This document shows, one piece after another, positions 32,160-34,014 of a DNA stretch of 34,014 nucleotides (positions are counted from its first letter, which is position 1; every line of letters starts with the position of its first letter). The DNA is from JAZSMJ01 sp045535815. GTDB taxonomy: Bacteria; Bacillota; Clostridia; Oscillospirales; CAG-272. The notes under the pieces were generated by a model. It searched no databases. It had not been told where the DNA came from and saw nothing but the letters and a program-made list of their open reading frames with translations. The stretch covers positions 1 through 34,014 of the forward strand of contig JAZSMJ010000061.1 in assembly GCA_045535815.1 (NCBI GenBank). The letters run 5' to 3'. A program made the position numbers and the translations under genes.

Positions 32160-32245
32160 ATCCAAAAATAAGAACCATTCTTGCCCAAGAAAAGTCAGAC
32201 ATCCAAAAGGCTTTTTTGATAAACTATATGTGGGAGGTGAAACAG

Positions 32246-33121
32246 ATGAACATGTTAAAGCAGCTGAACTCAGCTATTAAATATATTGAGGCGAACTTGT
32301 GCGCAGAGTTCGATCTTGATACGGCTGCCGGTATCGCTTGTGTTACTTCAGATAGCTTCATTCGCTTCTTCAGCTATATGACCGGCATGACTCTGACAGA
32401 GTACATACGGCGCAGACGGCTGACACTTGCGGCGCAAGATCTACAGCATAGCAAGACACCGATCATCGACATTGCCATAAAATACGGTTATGACAGCGCT
32501 GCAGCTTTTTCAAGAGCCTTTGCTAAACAGCACGGTATTACACCGTCTGTTTATCGTAAAGACGGCGGTTCGCTCAAAGTATATTCACCTGCTTCCTTTC
32601 ACATTATGATTAAAGGAGCAAAAGAAATGGATTTCAGAATTATTGAGTTAGAGGATACCGTTGTGTACGGTGTATCCAAGCAGTACGAAGGACAGGGTTA
32701 TAAAACTCGTGAGGAGCTGCGCCATTCCATGTGGGCAAATAATTGCGATGACGTACCCGGTCAGCTTTGTGAAGGTGGTTGGAATCAGCCCGGTAGCACT
32801 GCTTACGATGGTGTATGGTATGGCATTTGGCAGGACGGCAAATACATGATTGCTCGTGAGAGAGCTGATGTAAAGACCCTTGAAGTTGAAACAAGAACAC
32901 TTCCTGCAGGAACATACGCAGCGTTCAAAACTGAATGTGGCGGTCTTGCATGGAAGGAGTTTCCGAAGCTGTTTGAGCTGATCTTCGATTCGTGGCTTCC
33001 TGCCTCTGAGTACAAGCAGAAATATGATCTCGCTATCGAAGTTCTGCACCTCTGGACAGACCACGATCTCCGTCAGAAGAATCGGTACTACGAGGTTTGG
33101 ATTCCCGTGGAATTAAAATAA
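32246..33121 (+). CDS. AraC-family regulator with GyrI-like effector domain
   Basis: 291 residues. The N-terminal part (about 1-105) holds the two helix-turn-helix motifs of AraC/XylS proteins (LDTAAGIACVTSDSFIRFFS and PIIDIAIKYGYDSAAAFSRAF with HGITPSVYRK). Residues from about 125 on (MDFRIIELEDTVVYGVSK to YYEVWIPVELK) form a GyrI/SOUL-like ligand domain, which in Rob and BmrR-type regulators binds small hydrophobic or cationic molecules. Together they resemble multidrug-responsive activators. The start is the ATG at 32246, with GGGAGG eight bases upstream; a frame-open ATG at 32216 has no site. No target pump lies in the window. The gene sits in the tRNA-Pro-linked segment. Confidence 0.9.
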   Translation: MNMLKQLNSAIKYIEANLCAEFDLDTAAGIACVTSDSFIRFFSYMTGMTLTEYIRRRRLTLAAQDLQHSKTPIIDIAIKYGYDSAAAFSRAFAKQHGITPSVYRKDGGSLKVYSPASFHIMIKGAKEMDFRIIELEDTVVYGVSKQYEGQGYKTREELRHSMWANNCDDVPGQLCEGGWNQPGSTAYDGVWYGIWQDGKYMIARERADVKTLEVETRTLPAGTYAAFKTECGGLAWKEFPKLFELIFDSWLPASEYKQKYDLAIEVLHLWTDHDLRQKNRYYEVWIPVELK

Positions 33122-33163
33122 GGAGATATTTTCGACTGCATCAGCAGGATAAAAATTTCTCCA

Positions 33164-33173
33164 AGGTTCGACT
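33164..33173 (+). repeat. Short direct copy of the tRNA-Pro T-arm sequence
   Basis: AGGTTCGACT at 33164-33173 repeats the tRNA-Pro bases 31864-31873. The two copies flank the coding remnant and the AraC/GyrI gene, about 1.3 kb. It could be the worn far end of an attachment site. The flanking bases do not match, and no tRNA arm can form here, so chance is not excluded. Confidence 0.35.
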
Positions 33174-33236
33174 TTCTTTAATTACAGCCTCACTATAAAA
33201 GCTAAGCCTCACATTTTTTAATACAGCACACATACC

Positions 33237-33277
33237 AAAAAGCCTATCTTGGGGATTCCCCAAAGATAGGCTTTTTT
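33237..33277. terminator. Bidirectional terminator
   Basis: AAAAAGCCTATCTT (33237-33250) and AAGATAGGCTTTTTT (33263-33277) close over an inner GGGG/CCCC stem, with one bulged A. T-runs occur on both strands. It separates the convergent AraC-type and symporter genes. Confidence 0.85.
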
Positions 33278-33288
33278 CATATACCTCA

Positions 33289-34014
33289 TCATATTGCAAC
33301 TATACCAAGCACGTCGAGTATGGACGATATCAGTATAAGCAGGGTAAATATAGGTGCTATATATTTGATCATCACAGAGAAAAGCTTTTTGCGTTTGAAC
33401 TGTCCGCCCAGCTCTACCTCATCCGTTACGGCCTTTGTTTTTATAAAATAGCCTACGAACAGACAGGTAAAGAATGCGAGTATCGGCATTATAAGACTGT
33501 TGCTTACAAAGTCAAAAAGATCAAGCATCTGCAGCTTGCCGAGGACCTTGAATTCCTTCCATATACTGAATCCGAGGCAGGAAAGAAGTCCGAGCGCAAC
33601 ACACCATACAAAAACAGATATGCAGGCTATCTTTCTGTTCATTTTAAGCTTGTCCTGCAATACCGAAACTATGGTTTCCATCAGCGATATTGCAGACGTG
33701 AGAGCCGCAAAGAAGACCATCAGGAAGAATATCGCTCCGATAAATCCTCCTCCCGGCATTGCATCAAACACCTTAGGAAGCGTTATAAACATAAGTCCTG
33801 CTCCCTGACCGAGAGCCTCTTCATTTCCGCCGGAGAATGCAAACACCGCAGGAATTATCATAAGACCTGCAAGGAATGCTATTCCGGTATCGAAAAATTC
33901 TATCTGTCTTGCGGATTTTTCAATATTTATATCCTTTTTCATATAAGAGCCGAAGGTTATCATTATACCCATCGCAAGCGACATTGAATAGAAGAGCTGA
34001 CCCATTGCCGCAAC
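33289..34014 (-). CDS. Sodium:neurotransmitter symporter family transporter, C-terminal part (cut by window edge)
   Basis: The reading frame is open to the right edge; 241 residues are visible. The start of the visible part, GQLFYSMSLAMGIMITFGSY, matches the sixth membrane helix of bacterial LeuT-type (NSS/SNF) transporters with its unwound centre. FFLMVFFAALTSAISLMETIV corresponds to helix 8 with the serine/threonine residues that bind Na+. Five or six more hydrophobic segments follow, and the last ends near the stop. Such proteins import amino acids with Na+. The substrate-binding N-terminal helices lie outside the window, so the substrate cannot be judged. Confidence 0.9.
   Translation of the reverse strand, partial: VAAMGQLFYSMSLAMGIMITFGSYMKKDINIEKSARQIEFFDTGIAFLAGLMIIPAVFAFSGGNEEALGQGAGLMFITLPKVFDAMPGGGFIGAIFFLMVFFAALTSAISLMETIVSVLQDKLKMNRKIACISVFVWCVALGLLSCLGFSIWKEFKVLGKLQMLDLFDFVSNSLIMPILAFFTCLFVGYFIKTKAVTDEVELGGQFKRKKLFSVMIKYIAPIFTLLILISSILDVLGIVAI

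Noticed and set aside
33122..33288. Possible tRNA-like sequence around the GGTTCGACT at 33165
   Set aside because: The flanking bases (CCAAG and TTTCT) do not pair as a T-stem, and no acceptor or anticodon arm can be folded.
1..34014. CRISPR arrays, insertion sequences, phage genes, toxin-antitoxin pairs, riboswitches
   Set aside because: No regularly spaced repeats, transposase, integrase or phage structural motifs were seen, and no 5' leader showed a riboswitch core that I recognise.

Overview
This is a chromosomal segment of a low-GC Gram-positive anaerobe, most probably a member of the Clostridia (Oscillospirales/Ruminococcaceae-like); I cannot name the species. The signs are lipobox lipoproteins, strong GGAGG-type ribosome binding sites, TTGACA-N17-TATAAT promoters, hairpin terminators at most gene ends, and families typical of uncultured gut Firmicutes (DUF4358 and DUF6472 proteins, a sigma factor/BspA-LRR pair, sodium-coupled transporters). 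Most of the window looks like ordinary core and transport functions. There is no phage, transposon, CRISPR array or defence island.

Layout from left to right: the end of a GNAT acetyltransferase (2-97); an orphan OB-fold-like lipoprotein; a leftward sugar/polyol ABC importer operon (ATPase, two permeases, binding lipoprotein with an unusual C-terminal anchor; 1222-5707) divergent from a manganese catalase; a leftward ribokinase / alpha-beta hydrolase / ruvX / cation-proton antiporter cluster (6591-10246); a surface-polymer O-acetylation pair, DHHW protein plus MBOAT (10385-12920); a DUF4358 lipoprotein; glutamine-dependent NAD synthetase; a zinc/cadmium resistance operon cadC-like/HMA chaperone/P1B ATPase (15743-18254) with a clear promoter and operator; an ECF sigma factor plus an 823-residue membrane protein with BspA-type leucine-rich repeats (18395-21402).

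The right half holds an acyl-CoA synthetase and a TetR regulator transcribed apart from face-to-face promoters with shared TGATAC operators (21701-24147); ccdA, a ResA-like thioredoxin and a DUF896 protein (24269-25869); putP; a second TetR gene and a PHP phosphatase; gap (GAPDH); a degenerate sensor-kinase-like protein and a DUF6472 protein; tRNA-Pro(CGG) with its own promoter and terminator; a frameshifted coding remnant and an AraC/GyrI regulator lying between the tRNA and a short copy of its T-arm; and the 3' part of a sodium:neurotransmitter-type symporter cut by the window edge.

The parts most worth a second look are the sigma/LRR signalling module, the face-to-face promoter arrangement, the binding protein that carries both a lipobox and a sortase-signal-like C-terminus, the kinase-like protein without catalytic residues, and the small tRNA-Pro-linked insert. 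None of these proves a new system from sequence alone.
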